Virus record (IMG/VR): IMGVR_UViG_3300023215_000494
Span: 1 to 31,196 of that record
Reading direction: 5' to 3' (one strand)
DNA from: a virus
Length of the DNA stretch: 31,196 nt
Shown: positions 7,425 through 14,125 of the stretch, one piece after another
Layout of the letters: every line of letters starts with the position of its first letter
Numbering within the stretch: the stretch's first letter is position 1
Notes under the pieces: model-generated
Seen by the model: only the letters and a program-made list of their open reading frames with translations
The model's database searches: none
Told to the model about the DNA's origin: nothing
Translations under genes and position numbers: made by a program

Positions 7425-8000
7425 ATGACCGACAACATCGAAAAGATCGCTAATAGCGAACTGGAAAAGCTGGGCATCACTAAGGAGGAACCCAAGCAAA
7501 AGACCCTGCATCTGCCGCCGAAAAAGTCACGCTCTACAATCGGCTCACCGGGTGGATACCGCACAACGCCAAGGCCGGGCGACCTGTTCTCATCCATGAA
7601 GGGTGAGATGGACGCAGACAAGGAGGACTTGATGGACATCCCCGACTTCCTCGTCAGGCCGGTTGATCCGCCGACACTGGAAGAGGTGGAAGACAAGGTG
7701 AATACCATCAGGACCGGCAGATCAACGCCCCAGAAACAGGATGCCATCTGCGCCGAGATGGAGCGGATCGCATCGAAGTGGAAGCACGATAAGAAGGCTA
7801 CCGAGGTGCCGGTTGGCGACCTCAAGCACATCACCGCAATCCTGGTTACGAATGTAGGCAACATCATCGAACACGGTGGGTTGATCTATAAGACAGACAG
7901 GGCACCGGATAACTTGGGGGCCATGCTCAAGAAATGGCTCGAACACGAGTGCAAGGTTCGGGACGGCGACGAGTACCGTGAGATGAAGGTCGTTAAGTGA
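7425..8000 (+). CDS. Unknown protein with charged, disordered N-terminus
   Basis: This gives 191 residues from ATG 7425, with TTAGGAGA 7 bases upstream. Residues 1-85 are rich in Pro, Lys and acidic residues and look disordered. Residues about 85-191 are helical (ICAEMERIASKWKHDKK, then LKHITAILVTNVGNIIEHGG) and may form the folded domain. I recognise no family. The stop overlaps the GTG of the next gene (GTGA). Its place in the run after the MoxR/VWA pair makes it a candidate partner or substrate. Confidence 0.7.
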   Translation: MTDNIEKIANSELEKLGITKEEPKQKTLHLPPKKSRSTIGSPGGYRTTPRPGDLFSSMKGEMDADKEDLMDIPDFLVRPVDPPTLEEVEDKVNTIRTGRSTPQKQDAICAEMERIASKWKHDKKATEVPVGDLKHITAILVTNVGNIIEHGGLIYKTDRAPDNLGAMLKKWLEHECKVRDGDEYREMKVVK

Positions 8001-8281
8001 GGAAGAAAAAGACCGACAAAGACCACGAGTACCAGAAGTGGCTTCGCGGCAAGAAGGTAACCACCATCACTCCCGAGGATGGCGAGGCCATACTACACTT
8101 TCGTAAGAACAAGACGGTTGAGATATGTCTGCTGTACGACGGAATCAGGCTCGACGAGGTGGGTCTTATGGCAGTGGGCGTGAAGATGTGTCTGGACGAC
8201 GATGCTTTTAGGAAAAAGCTCGTACTGAGGGCGCACACTTACATAACCAAGCTCTTGAAGGAGAGGAAAGACAATGGCTGA
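7997..8281 (+). CDS. Unknown small protein
   Basis: The 94-residue product starts at GTG 7997, overlapping the previous stop; the ribosome site is weak, so coupling is likely. The N-terminus is very basic (RKKKTDKDHEYQKWLRGKK). A middle alpha/beta part (TVEICLLYDGIRLDEVGLMA) and a C-terminal helix follow. Its last 8 bases overlap the next gene. No known domain is visible. The charge suggests contact with nucleic acid or with the acidic linker of the VWA protein, but that is speculation. Confidence 0.6.
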   Translation: MRKKKTDKDHEYQKWLRGKKVTTITPEDGEAILHFRKNKTVEICLLYDGIRLDEVGLMAVGVKMCLDDDAFRKKLVLRAHTYITKLLKERKDNG

Positions 8282-8795
8282 TATTTCAAATGTTGTAAAG
8301 AACCTACTTGGCGGGGCTGACGCCAAGACAATACGGTCCATTGCCACGGTGGTGGTGGCCGCAATTAGTAGGCTTGAGGGCGAGGAGTACACCCTGTTGC
8401 CGAAATCAAGCAAGTCCACCGAGACCAAGGGGAAAAAGGGGGGCGGCGGCGGAGCCGCCGTGAAGAAACCTAGACGTTGGGGCCGCTTGTTGGAAGGCGT
8501 TGACTACAAGGCGAAGAAGAACGGCTACGCCCTTGTCGGCAAGTGGGCTAACTGCTTCGATCTTTCCAAGCATCAGGAGGGAGCCCACGTATTGATATCG
8601 ATTCCCAATTGGGGGATGGTTGTCGGGAAGGTGGCCTACGATGCCGTATGGGATTTCACCTACAGCAACGGTGGGACCGGGGAGATCAAGCACTTTATCT
8701 GTATCGAAGACAAGCTTGAACCAGGTGACTATCCGGCGGTCATCGACATGTGCCAGAAACTGGGCTTACCACAGATGGAAGCGCCAGCATCCTAA
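8274..8795 (+). CDS. Unknown two-part protein with Gly/Lys linker
   Basis: This has 173 residues, and GAAGGAGAGG precedes ATG 8274. Residues 1-42 form a helical N-terminal piece. Residues 43-65 are a low-complexity Lys/Gly/Ala linker (KGKKGGGGGAAVKK), and residues about 66-173 are a beta-rich domain with several Trp and Gly (GYALVGKWANCF, GAHVLISIPNWGMVVGKVAY). The domain is reminiscent of small barrels but I cannot place it. It is the penultimate gene before the integrase. Confidence 0.65.
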   Translation: MADISNVVKNLLGGADAKTIRSIATVVVAAISRLEGEEYTLLPKSSKSTETKGKKGGGGGAAVKKPRRWGRLLEGVDYKAKKNGYALVGKWANCFDLSKHQEGAHVLISIPNWGMVVGKVAYDAVWDFTYSNGGTGEIKHFICIEDKLEPGDYPAVIDMCQKLGLPQMEAPAS

Positions 8796-8809
8796 CAAGG
8801 AGAACGATT

Positions 8810-8992
8810 ATGCCTGTACAGGTAAAGGGTTGGACGATCCTAGTGGCCCTAGACAACGGTACGATTACGAAGCTGTACGACTTGCCTAATTTTGTTACGG
8901 CAGCGGTCAACGAACACATCTCGCTGTTGGAAGGCGTTGGAACCTTTCAGAAGAATGAGGGGGTGACACCTTCACAAAATCGCAAAACGTGA
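8810..8992 (+). CDS. Unknown 60-residue protein
   Basis: ATG 8810 follows AAGGAG by 8 bases; an in-frame ATG at 8750 lies inside the previous gene. The peptide begins with two strands (VKGWTILVALDNGTITKLYDL) and then a helix. Its last codons overlap the first copy of the repeated element that precedes the integrase, and the stop TGA lies inside that repeat. It probably closes the MoxR/VWA transcription unit. No family recognised. Confidence 0.55.
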   Translation: MPVQVKGWTILVALDNGTITKLYDLPNFVTAAVNEHISLLEGVGTFQKNEGVTPSQNRKT

Positions 8993-9038
8993 ATGTATCC
9001 GCGAAACACATTCATGGAATCGGAAAACGTGAACATAT
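8971..9038. repeat. 28-bp direct repeats with dyad half-sites before the integrase
   Basis: Copies at 8971-8998 and 9011-9038 start 40 bases apart and share 22 of 28 bases, including a common AAAACGTGAA core. Each copy begins TTCA and has GTGAA near its end, so each is also an inverted repeat. TGAATGT and ACATTCA between them add further half-sites. The array ends just before the integrase ribosome site and looks like an operator or integrase arm-binding sites. Confidence 0.5.
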
Positions 9039-9050
9039 AGGAGAATCGAT

Positions 9051-10037
9051 ATGAGTCTGAAAGTGTCGGCGAGGGGCAACGTTCTGTATATACAGGGCAC
9101 CCTGCTGGGGAAAAGGGTGCGGATGTCTACGGGGTTGCCTAGGCACCGGAGAAAAGAAGCGGACGTTGTGCGTATACAAACGGAGAGCGCCATCCTTCGG
9201 GGTGGCGCTCTGCCCAACGAGCGTCGTTGCTTCGGAGATTTCATCGGGGCCTACTCGAAATCCCTGTCGGTGTCGCGGAATGCGGTGCCGGGAACGGAGG
9301 ATCGGGTGCTTGCGTTGCTGAAGCTTCATTGCGGCGGCATCAACGTGGATAGGCTGACGATCCGTTACATGTCACAACACATCGTCAGGCATTGGGATCA
9401 CCTCCAAGACAACTCGCGGCGGCGGTACATCAACGTGCTGAATGCGGTGATCAATCATGGTAACCGTGAGTTTGCCAGCCATGTGCCGACGTACCCCAAC
9501 AAGAGCATTAGGGACGAGCGAAGCGCCCACTTCAACGAGGACGAGGCCAAGAAGTTCTTGGCGGCTGTCCGGGGCGATGTGAACTATATGAACTTCATGT
9601 ACTTGGTGTACTTGGGGGTGCGGTTGGGAGAATTACGGCTCATGCAACTGGACCGGCCCAACAACAGCGTCTTTGTCTACTGCCCTTCGAGGCACACCAA
9701 GACCATCGACCGTGTTCTACCGATACCAGACAACTTGGGCTGGGCCATCGACAGGGAAGGGTTCGACCCGATGGGGGCGTATACGTCCGACAACAGGGCC
9801 AGCGCCGACATGAATAAAACGATGAAGAGGGTGACCAAGGCGATGGGCATCGGGGACAGGGGAATGCGGGTGCATGACTTGCGCCACACCTTTGCATACC
9901 TGACCGCCCAGAACGGAGCGGACCTTGCGGAGTTGCAGGGTTTGCTGGGGCACAAGGACATACGCATGACGATGCGCTATCGGGGATTTATCCCCTCGAA
10001 GGCACGGGACGCCGTGGCTGGACTACTTACGACTTGA
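9051..10037 (+). CDS. int: Tyrosine recombinase (phage integrase)
   Basis: This has 328 residues from ATG 9051, with TAGGAGA upstream. All catalytic positions of the lambda-integrase family are visible: Arg191 in GVRLGEL, Lys217 in RHTKT, His275-x-x-Arg278 in HDLRH, His301 in LLGHKD and the nucleophile Tyr310 in MRYRGF. The N-terminal 60 residues form a strand-rich arm-binding-like region, followed by a core-binding domain. It would join phage and host attachment sites, making the phage temperate. It lies between a repeated element upstream and a hairpin downstream, both possible att-site components. Confidence 0.95.
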   Translation: MSLKVSARGNVLYIQGTLLGKRVRMSTGLPRHRRKEADVVRIQTESAILRGGALPNERRCFGDFIGAYSKSLSVSRNAVPGTEDRVLALLKLHCGGINVDRLTIRYMSQHIVRHWDHLQDNSRRRYINVLNAVINHGNREFASHVPTYPNKSIRDERSAHFNEDEAKKFLAAVRGDVNYMNFMYLVYLGVRLGELRLMQLDRPNNSVFVYCPSRHTKTIDRVLPIPDNLGWAIDREGFDPMGAYTSDNRASADMNKTMKRVTKAMGIGDRGMRVHDLRHTFAYLTAQNGADLAELQGLLGHKDIRMTMRYRGFIPSKARDAVAGLLTT

Positions 10038-10043
10038 TTACCT

Positions 10044-10073
10044 GTCCGATCTATCATACATTGATGGACGGAC
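10044..10073. other. Hairpin just after the integrase
   Basis: GTCCG 10044-10048 pairs with CGGAC 10069-10073. The inner part continues as TCTATCA against TGATGGA with one bulged A, giving about 12 bp around a five-base loop (10057-10061). There is no T-run after it, so a simple terminator is unlikely. An attP core or a recombinase or repressor site would fit its place next to the integrase gene. Confidence 0.4.
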
Positions 10074-10101
10074 CTAACCTTAACCATAGGATAAATATAC
10101 G

Positions 10102-10548
10102 ATGATCAAATCAGAAACTCTGAGTGCTTCGAAGGGGCAAGAGGCCCTAGTCACTGCGAAGAGGCGGAACAACGGAGAACTTTTCAAGTTTCCCATTGAG
10201 ACAGCGAAGGAAATCATAGAGTTCTACGAGGCGGGGATCACCAAGGAAGAGATCGCCTCGCACTTCGATATTACGCAGGGCCAAGTGGATTGGGTGAGAG
10301 GTAGCCGCTTCTGGGGCGCGAATATTCTTGGCCACGAGGGACGCCAGCGTCGGCGTCGGGGAAACGGTAGCACCAAGGCGAAGATGGCCAACAAGAAATG
10401 CTCGGTCCAAATCAACTACGAGACCCATAAGTGGATCAGTGGGCTGGCCGTGGTGTTCGGGATTAAGCGTGGCGATGTGCTGGACCGTCTTGCGTCCGAG
10501 GCGAAAGGAGATGAAAGGTTCTTGTCGCTTCTGCTCAAGGAAATGTAA
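10102..10548 (+). CDS. HTH DNA-binding protein, possible excisionase or regulator
   Basis: The product has 148 residues, and AGGATAA precedes ATG 10102. Residues 33-70 have a resolvase-like helix-turn-helix pattern (AGITKEEIASHFDITQGQVDWV). Residues 78-100 are very basic. Residues 100-134 (SVQINYETHKWISGLAVVFG) resemble a ribbon-helix-helix unit with a leading strand and two helices. Two DNA-binding elements in one small protein next to the integrase suggest control of integration/excision or of the lysogeny switch. The specific role is an inference. Confidence 0.65.
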   Translation: MIKSETLSASKGQEALVTAKRRNNGELFKFPIETAKEIIEFYEAGITKEEIASHFDITQGQVDWVRGSRFWGANILGHEGRQRRRRGNGSTKAKMANKKCSVQINYETHKWISGLAVVFGIKRGDVLDRLASEAKGDERFLSLLLKEM

Positions 10549-10549
10549 C

Positions 10550-10744
10550 ATGAGTACGTTGGTGAAAGAGGTCTTCTCCGTCATCAAGACAAAGAACCTT
10601 AAACTGGCGGCTCTAGCGCAGACAGCGGGAATATCCTACTCATCGGCCAGATCGTGGAAGCGGCACGAGCCCCAGCTTGGGAACTTCGTGTCGCTGGTCG
10701 AAGCCATGGGGGGAAGGATCGTAATTGAGTGGGGGAAGCGGTGA
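10550..10744 (+). CDS. Small HTH regulator (XRE/Cro-like)
   Basis: This gives 64 residues from ATG 10550, one base after the previous stop. The pattern LKLAALAQTAGISYSSARSW is a helix-turn-helix of the XRE/Cro type, followed by a helix (LGNFVSLVEAMGGRIVIEW) seen in many small phage repressors, where the last strand mediates dimerisation. It is a candidate lysogeny or integration regulator, since no other classical repressor is seen beside the integrase. The end overlaps the next gene by 4 bases (GTGA). Confidence 0.7.
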   Translation: MSTLVKEVFSVIKTKNLKLAALAQTAGISYSSARSWKRHEPQLGNFVSLVEAMGGRIVIEWGKR

Positions 10745-11307
10745 ATATCTACTATCTGGATGTAGACCCCCAGAAGGCGGCGACATACCACTGCGATGCC
10801 CACCTGAGGAAGATGATAGTCGAGTACGCACAGATGTTGTGCGTGCATCACTGGATGTCCGACGATCAAGAGGATATTCAGAGGGCTATACAGGGTAGTT
10901 TCTTCAAGCCGACTCATACCACGCACGAGTCCACGAGATGGGTTGGGATGAATGCGTATACGTATGCGTATGTGTATACGATGTTCGAGGAACTACAGCT
11001 TCTGTATATCGAAAGGTACAAAAAGGAACACGGGACTATCGCACTTCGTGATCCGTTGCAGAGCTTGCCTTCGCGGTTGCACACCTCGTTGGTCGAGGAG
11101 GAAGACATCGTGGCTCCTCCTCCGCCAATGTGTTTCGGGAAGAAGTGGCGGCACTTGAGGGGAGGGGTGGATGTGGAGGACCACTTCGAAGTAGTTGAAG
11201 CGTACCGGTCTTACTACCGTGCGGCCAAGGGGCGATTTGCCACGTGGGGCGGTGACAGGAAGTTGCCTGGGTGGTGGTTGCAGACGGTGCCAGACAAAAT
11301 AGGTTAG
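10741..11307 (+). CDS. Conserved-type phage protein of unknown function (N-terminal DxDPxKAAxxHCDxHxxKM pattern)
   Basis: This has 188 residues from GTG 10741, coupled to the preceding gene. The N-terminus reads YYLDVDPQKAATYHCDAHLRKM, and further on come KPTHTTHES, WVGMNAYTYAYVY and a C-terminal AYRSYYRAAKGRFATW. I recall this order of motifs from an uncharacterised protein common in phages of marine bacteria. The His/Cys/Asp-rich N-terminus suggests a metal-dependent or glycosylase-like enzyme, but no activity is known to me. Bases 10951-10985 are a TATGCG/TATACG-rich stretch coding for alternating Tyr. Confidence 0.7.
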   Translation: MNIYYLDVDPQKAATYHCDAHLRKMIVEYAQMLCVHHWMSDDQEDIQRAIQGSFFKPTHTTHESTRWVGMNAYTYAYVYTMFEELQLLYIERYKKEHGTIALRDPLQSLPSRLHTSLVEEEDIVAPPPPMCFGKKWRHLRGGVDVEDHFEVVEAYRSYYRAAKGRFATWGGDRKLPGWWLQTVPDKIG

Positions 11308-11353
11308 CGGCGTGTTGGCGGTGTGTTTTTAGTATGGGAAAGGTGTTGTAAAT

Positions 11354-11722
11354 ATGTCACTGGATAAAATTATGGGAGAATTGGATCGTATGACTTGGGA
11401 GCGTGATTCGGCGAAGCGTGAGATACGTATTCTCAAGGACAGGGTATACGGCATGAACCGGGAGATCGCAGGGCTGAAGCGGGGCTCCGAGTCGGTGGAT
11501 GAGATGGACATCGAAGCGTTTACGAATGCGCGTACTTGGCTGGTCGAGGCCCTGAGGGACGGCGGTGCGGAGATCACTGACGGTGGCGTAGGGGTTGGTA
11601 GGGCTGATACGGGGTTTATTCTGGACGGGATGCCGTTCCAAGTTTCCTTGCGGCCTAGGCCCTTGGTCGAGTTAGAAGACAAGGCACGATTTATAAAAGA
11701 TGGGAAAATTTATAAGCTCTGA
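11354..11722 (+). CDS. Coiled-coil protein, unknown function
   Basis: The product has 122 residues. AAAGGTG precedes ATG 11354, though the spacing is long. Residues 1-45 form a charged helix with heptad-like spacing (LDKIMGELDRMTWERDSAK, IRILKDRVYGMNREIAGLK), probably a coiled coil. Residues 55-122 form a small alpha/beta region rich in Gly. It is the last plus-strand gene before a convergent gap, and its stop codon lies in the left arm of a small hairpin (11718-11737). No family recognised. Confidence 0.6.
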   Translation: MSLDKIMGELDRMTWERDSAKREIRILKDRVYGMNREIAGLKRGSESVDEMDIEAFTNARTWLVEALRDGGAEITDGGVGVGRADTGFILDGMPFQVSLRPRPLVELEDKARFIKDGKIYKL

Positions 11723-11900
11723 CTTATTTTAATCAGACGAGGGGGCTCTTGACCGTTAAAGGCGGGAACAGAAGGATGGCCCGGAACTACGCCGGAGGTC
11801 TGCCCAAGAGAGCGTCTGAAACTTGTTGGCGTACAACGCTTGAGACTTGTGATTGTACACAGGTGTTTTCAAAAAAATTTCAGATTTTTTAGGGCCGTGT
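11723..11900. other. Convergent intergenic gap with weak hairpins
   Basis: This gap separates the rightward gene ending at 11722 from the leftward lipoprotein gene ending at 11901. It holds a hairpin at 11718-11737 (TCTGA/TCAGA with inner TTA/TAA) and another at 11845-11864 (ACTTGTG/CACAGGT) followed by GTTTTC and A/T runs to 11891. Neither is a clean terminator. A 38-codon ORF at 11776-11892 is not convincing. Confidence 0.4.
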
Positions 11901-12227
11901 TCAGTGCGCCCCGGAATACGCGAGGGTTCGGCATTCTGGAAGGCCAAGGATATTCCATTTGTAGGTGTCGCAGTTCTTGGCCAGAAGATAATCTAGGTGT
12001 TCGCTCTGGGTCATGCAGAGTTTTGTGCCTAGGTCTAGGACACGCGACCACTGGCAATCCATTTTCGTGACTACGCCAATGAGGAGTTCGGTGGATGTTT
12101 TGCCTGTCTTTTGGTGAAGGGCAACGTCGGTAGCGGTGGATGTGGCGGAGACATACCACGGGATCGGGAGGATGCCGCACCCAGACAAGATGGCGAGAGC
12201 GGCGAGGATCAGGAGGAGTGCTTTCAC
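11901..12227 (-). CDS. Small secreted lipoprotein
   Basis: This encodes 108 residues from GTG 12227, overlapping the upstream stop (GTGA). The N-terminus is a classic lipoprotein signal: MK, a hydrophobic run, then LSGC with Cys17 as the lipid-modified residue. The mature part contains ATSTATDVALHQKTGKTSTE and three further Cys (CQW, KLCM, KNCD). The 'TGKT...' pattern recalls small lipoproteins seen in alphaproteobacterial genomes and plasmids; this is recollection, not a search. Possible roles include lysis (spanin-like), superinfection exclusion or lysogenic conversion. Confidence 0.75.
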   Translation of the reverse strand: MKALLLILAALAILSGCGILPIPWYVSATSTATDVALHQKTGKTSTELLIGVVTKMDCQWSRVLDLGTKLCMTQSEHLDYLLAKNCDTYKWNILGLPECRTLAYSGAH

Positions 12228-12373
12228 TCTTCAAGGATCGGTAATGGTGGGGGCTGAGATTCCATGCCGGTACAACAATCTTCTACGCCATTGCCTTGGC
12301 AGTCGGGGCATGGGGAGGTGACGAACTTGGGGTCAGATACCCACCCCGTACCATTACATTTCGGACATTTCAT
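12224..12373 (-). CDS. DnaJ-type zinc-finger miniprotein
   Basis: The ORF encodes 49 residues. The ATG at 12373 follows AAGGAG by 8 bases. MKCPKCNGTG opens the protein with a CxxCxGxG unit. A second pair, C22-x-x-C25-x-G-x-G, follows, then C33-C34 and a proline-rich tail. Two such units form the zinc-binding core of the DnaJ Cys-rich domain. It overlaps the lipoprotein start by 4 bases and the preceding Cys-rich gene by 20 bases. Function unknown. Confidence 0.7.
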   Translation of the reverse strand: MKCPKCNGTGWVSDPKFVTSPCPDCQGNGVEDCCTGMESQPPPLPILEE

Positions 12374-12599
12374 TGGCTGGCTCCTTCATCATAATTTGTT
12401 GCATGGTGCGAGGATCGTCGGCGCTGTAGCGGACGGCTCCGCATGGGCAGTGGGCGCTGTCGGAGTGCGTAAAGCCGTCCCCTTTGTCTCGGTGTTGGAC
12501 GAGGACGGCTTGAAGGCAACCCGTAGCTTGGCAAACTGTACGGCTTGGGCAGTGATGGCAGTGCGCGAGGCTTGGGACAAGCGACACAACGTTAGACAT
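12354..12599 (-). CDS. Cys/His-rich small protein
   Basis: This has 81 residues from ATG 12599; AGAGG lies about 8 bases upstream on the minus strand. The cysteines come as HCHHCPSRTVC, then C28 in ATGC, then HCPCG, enough for one or two zinc sites. The C-terminus is acidic and Met-rich. The gene lies between two accepted miniprotein genes on the same strand and overlaps the zinc-finger gene at its end, which supports it. No family recognised. Confidence 0.5.
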   Translation of the reverse strand: MSNVVSLVPSLAHCHHCPSRTVCQATGCLQAVLVQHRDKGDGFTHSDSAHCPCGAVRYSADDPRTMQQIMMKEPANEMSEM

Positions 12600-12648
12600 G
12601 GAGAACCTCTTTAATGGTAAGGGTGGTGGTCGGGGTAGCGGGGTTCTG

Positions 12649-12780
12649 TTACCGCATCAGGCTTTTACGCCTTGCGGAAGTCTGTTGCTTCTTGGAAGTG
12701 CGGATGGCCTTGGCCTTTGCGTAGGACGACACCGGCTTTTTCTTGAGGGTGAGGGCCTTTTTCTTGGTCGAGCGGATCAT
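12649..12780 (-). CDS. Lys/Arg-rich miniprotein
   Basis: The 43-residue ORF from ATG 12780 has AAGGGAG about 10 bases upstream. Nearly half of its residues are Lys or Arg (IRSTKKKALTLKKK, SKKQQTSARRKS) and there are no acidic residues. Such a peptide would bind DNA or RNA, or could act as a host-directed or packaging-associated factor. It belongs to the leftward block of small genes. The evidence is the ribosome site and the coherent basic composition. Confidence 0.5.
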   Translation of the reverse strand: MIRSTKKKALTLKKKPVSSYAKAKAIRTSKKQQTSARRKSLMR

Positions 12781-12801
12781 AGTGGTGGGTCTCCCTTCTG
12801 G

Positions 12802-13047
12802 TTATGGTTTGTCGCGCATGAAATAAGTGTCTAGCTTCTCTTCCAGCTTGTCAAACCGCTTCATAATATCGTCGGTGCGGTGGCCGAATTCAGTCTTGGA
12901 GACGTAGTTTTTTGCTATGTCTTCGCGGGTTTCGTAGGTCATCTTCTCCAGGTTTCGCTGGGATGAGTTTACGCCACGCATCCACCAAAGGAAACTACCA
13001 CAGACGAGGGACAAAACGCCATTCCAAATTAGTGCTGTGGGGTCCAT
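12802..13047 (-). CDS. TM plus coiled-coil protein (holin- or spanin-like architecture)
   Basis: I chose ATG 13047, which has AAGGAAG 9 bases upstream, rather than a longer frame reaching into the neighbour. The 81-residue product has one N-terminal membrane helix (about 5-23, ALIWNGVLSLVCGSFLWWM), then a long charged helix with heptad spacing (KTEFGHRTDDIMKRFDKLEEKLDTYF). This architecture is common among phage accessory-lysis and inner-membrane proteins, but a holin and endolysin are encoded elsewhere (21347-22739). Exact role unknown. Confidence 0.65.
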   Translation of the reverse strand: MDPTALIWNGVLSLVCGSFLWWMRGVNSSQRNLEKMTYETREDIAKNYVSKTEFGHRTDDIMKRFDKLEEKLDTYFMRDKP

Positions 13048-13061
13048 GACCAGTGCTTCCT

Positions 13062-13454
13062 TTATTTTTTGTAGGCTCTGTGGCGAGCCATCGCCTTGTC
13101 TAGCTTGGCTTCTTCGGCTTTGTTGAAAGCGGCCCGCTCGGCTAAGAATGCTTTCTTTGTCTTTGCCATCTTCTCTATATTTGCCTTGTTCCATTTTGCA
13201 TTGTCCTTATCGAACTTGGCCTTGAGCTTTGCGAGCTTGTCGGCTTCGACCTTATTCCATTTAGCGGAGCGGGCTAGAAATTTCGCTTTGTCTTCGGCGA
13301 GAAGCTGCGCCTCTGTCTTTTTCTTACGGGACTTCGTGTTGGCCTTGGACTTAACATGCTCTACGCCACCCGGCGTGTTCTGGCGTTGGGGCTTGCCCTT
13401 GGGGTGGGGTACGTTGCGTGCGCCTTTGGGGGTGTTTTCGCGGTAATGGGGCAT
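13062..13454 (-). CDS. Lys/Ala-rich repeat protein, probable long coiled coil
   Basis: This has 130 residues from ATG 13454 with AGGAGTACC just upstream. Residues 1-50 are basic and disordered. Residues 56-77, 78-99 and 100-121 are three consecutive 22-residue repeats, each starting K-A/K-K/A-F and carrying a W/F-N-K centre (AKWNKVE, AKWNKAN, AAFNKAE). A 22-residue period equals two 11-residue turns and suggests a straight or right-handed coiled coil. The protein has no Cys and is extremely Lys-rich. A structural or nucleic-acid-binding virion role is possible. Confidence 0.7.
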   Translation of the reverse strand: MPHYRENTPKGARNVPHPKGKPQRQNTPGGVEHVKSKANTKSRKKKTEAQLLAEDKAKFLARSAKWNKVEADKLAKLKAKFDKDNAKWNKANIEKMAKTKKAFLAERAAFNKAEEAKLDKAMARHRAYKK

Positions 13455-13463
13455 CGGGTACTC

Positions 13464-13883
13464 CTAGAACTTTACTTGGAATCTAGCGTTGATGGATTTG
13501 CTGAGGGTCTGCGGGTTGAAGGCGGCCCCGATAGAGTAATTTTTGTTGGATAAGCCTATGCCAAGGTTGGTGAAGCCTTGGTCACCGTACTTGATGGACG
13601 CGGGGGCACCCTCGTCTTGGAAGGCTTGGGGCAACTTGACCCTGCCGCCATAGGCATAGCCACCGGCCTTGAGGCGGAGGAGGGTATCCTGAAGAAGCTT
13701 GTCTATGGGAATTCGGGCTTCGATATCGCCTTCAACTTGGAAGTTGCTTTGGCGGACCCCTTCGGAGCCAGTGGGGCGCATGGCGTTGCCGGAGCCCTGC
13801 ATACGGAGAGTGATGTATTTGTTAATGGCCTTGGATATTGCGGAAGGGGAAGGCTTTGATCTGTTGGGGGCTTGGTGGTTCAT
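13464..13883 (-). CDS. Beta-rich protein with OMP-like C-terminus, unknown function
   Basis: I chose ATG 13883, which overlaps the previous stop (ATGA); the open frame extends further but without a start signal. The product has 139 residues. The N-terminal 45 residues are polar and basic. From about residue 70 it alternates polar and non-polar residues in Gly/aromatic strands (RLKAGGYAYGGRVKLP, NLGIGLSNKNYSIGAAF) and ends ARFQVKF. A terminal Phe after alternating residues is typical of outer-membrane barrels, but only about four strands fit here and no signal peptide is seen. A virion protein that inserts or assembles is one possibility. Confidence 0.65.
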   Translation of the reverse strand: MNHQAPNRSKPSPSAISKAINKYITLRMQGSGNAMRPTGSEGVRQSNFQVEGDIEARIPIDKLLQDTLLRLKAGGYAYGGRVKLPQAFQDEGAPASIKYGDQGFTNLGIGLSNKNYSIGAAFNPQTLSKSINARFQVKF

Positions 13884-14071
13884 GGGGTGCCGCCCATGTT
13901 CTGCATGGTGGGTTTTGGTAGGGGGTAGGAGCGGACATGGGACGTTTTGCCCCGCATGGTGGAGGAGCGTAAGACTTTGATCTTCGTGTCTGCGGCAGTG
14001 CCGCACTTGCAGTTGCCACCGCAATTTGCGGGGCTTTTACAGGTGGAGGATGCGTGGGTGTTACATGCCAT
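13880..14071 (-). CDS. Cys-rich small protein
   Basis: This has 63 residues from ATG 14071. The N-terminal third has six Cys (MACNTHASSTCKSPANCGG, NCKCG), resembling a small metal-binding knuckle. The rest is basic and Pro-rich. The ribosome site is weak, but its stop forms an ATGA overlap with the next gene, which supports coupled translation. No family recognised. Confidence 0.5.
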   Translation of the reverse strand: MACNTHASSTCKSPANCGGNCKCGTAADTKIKVLRSSTMRGKTSHVRSYPLPKPTMQNMGGTP

Positions 14072-14125
14072 GGTACTTGAGAACCTATAGGGGTTAGGGG
14101 GTGGAAGTCGTCCCCGGCGCAGGGG

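Noticed and set aside
11776-11892. 38-codon plus-strand ORF (MARNYAGG...) in the convergent gap
   Set aside because: AGAAGG directly abuts the ATG, the C-terminal part reads through A/T runs, and its composition looks random; no overlap or operon context supports it.
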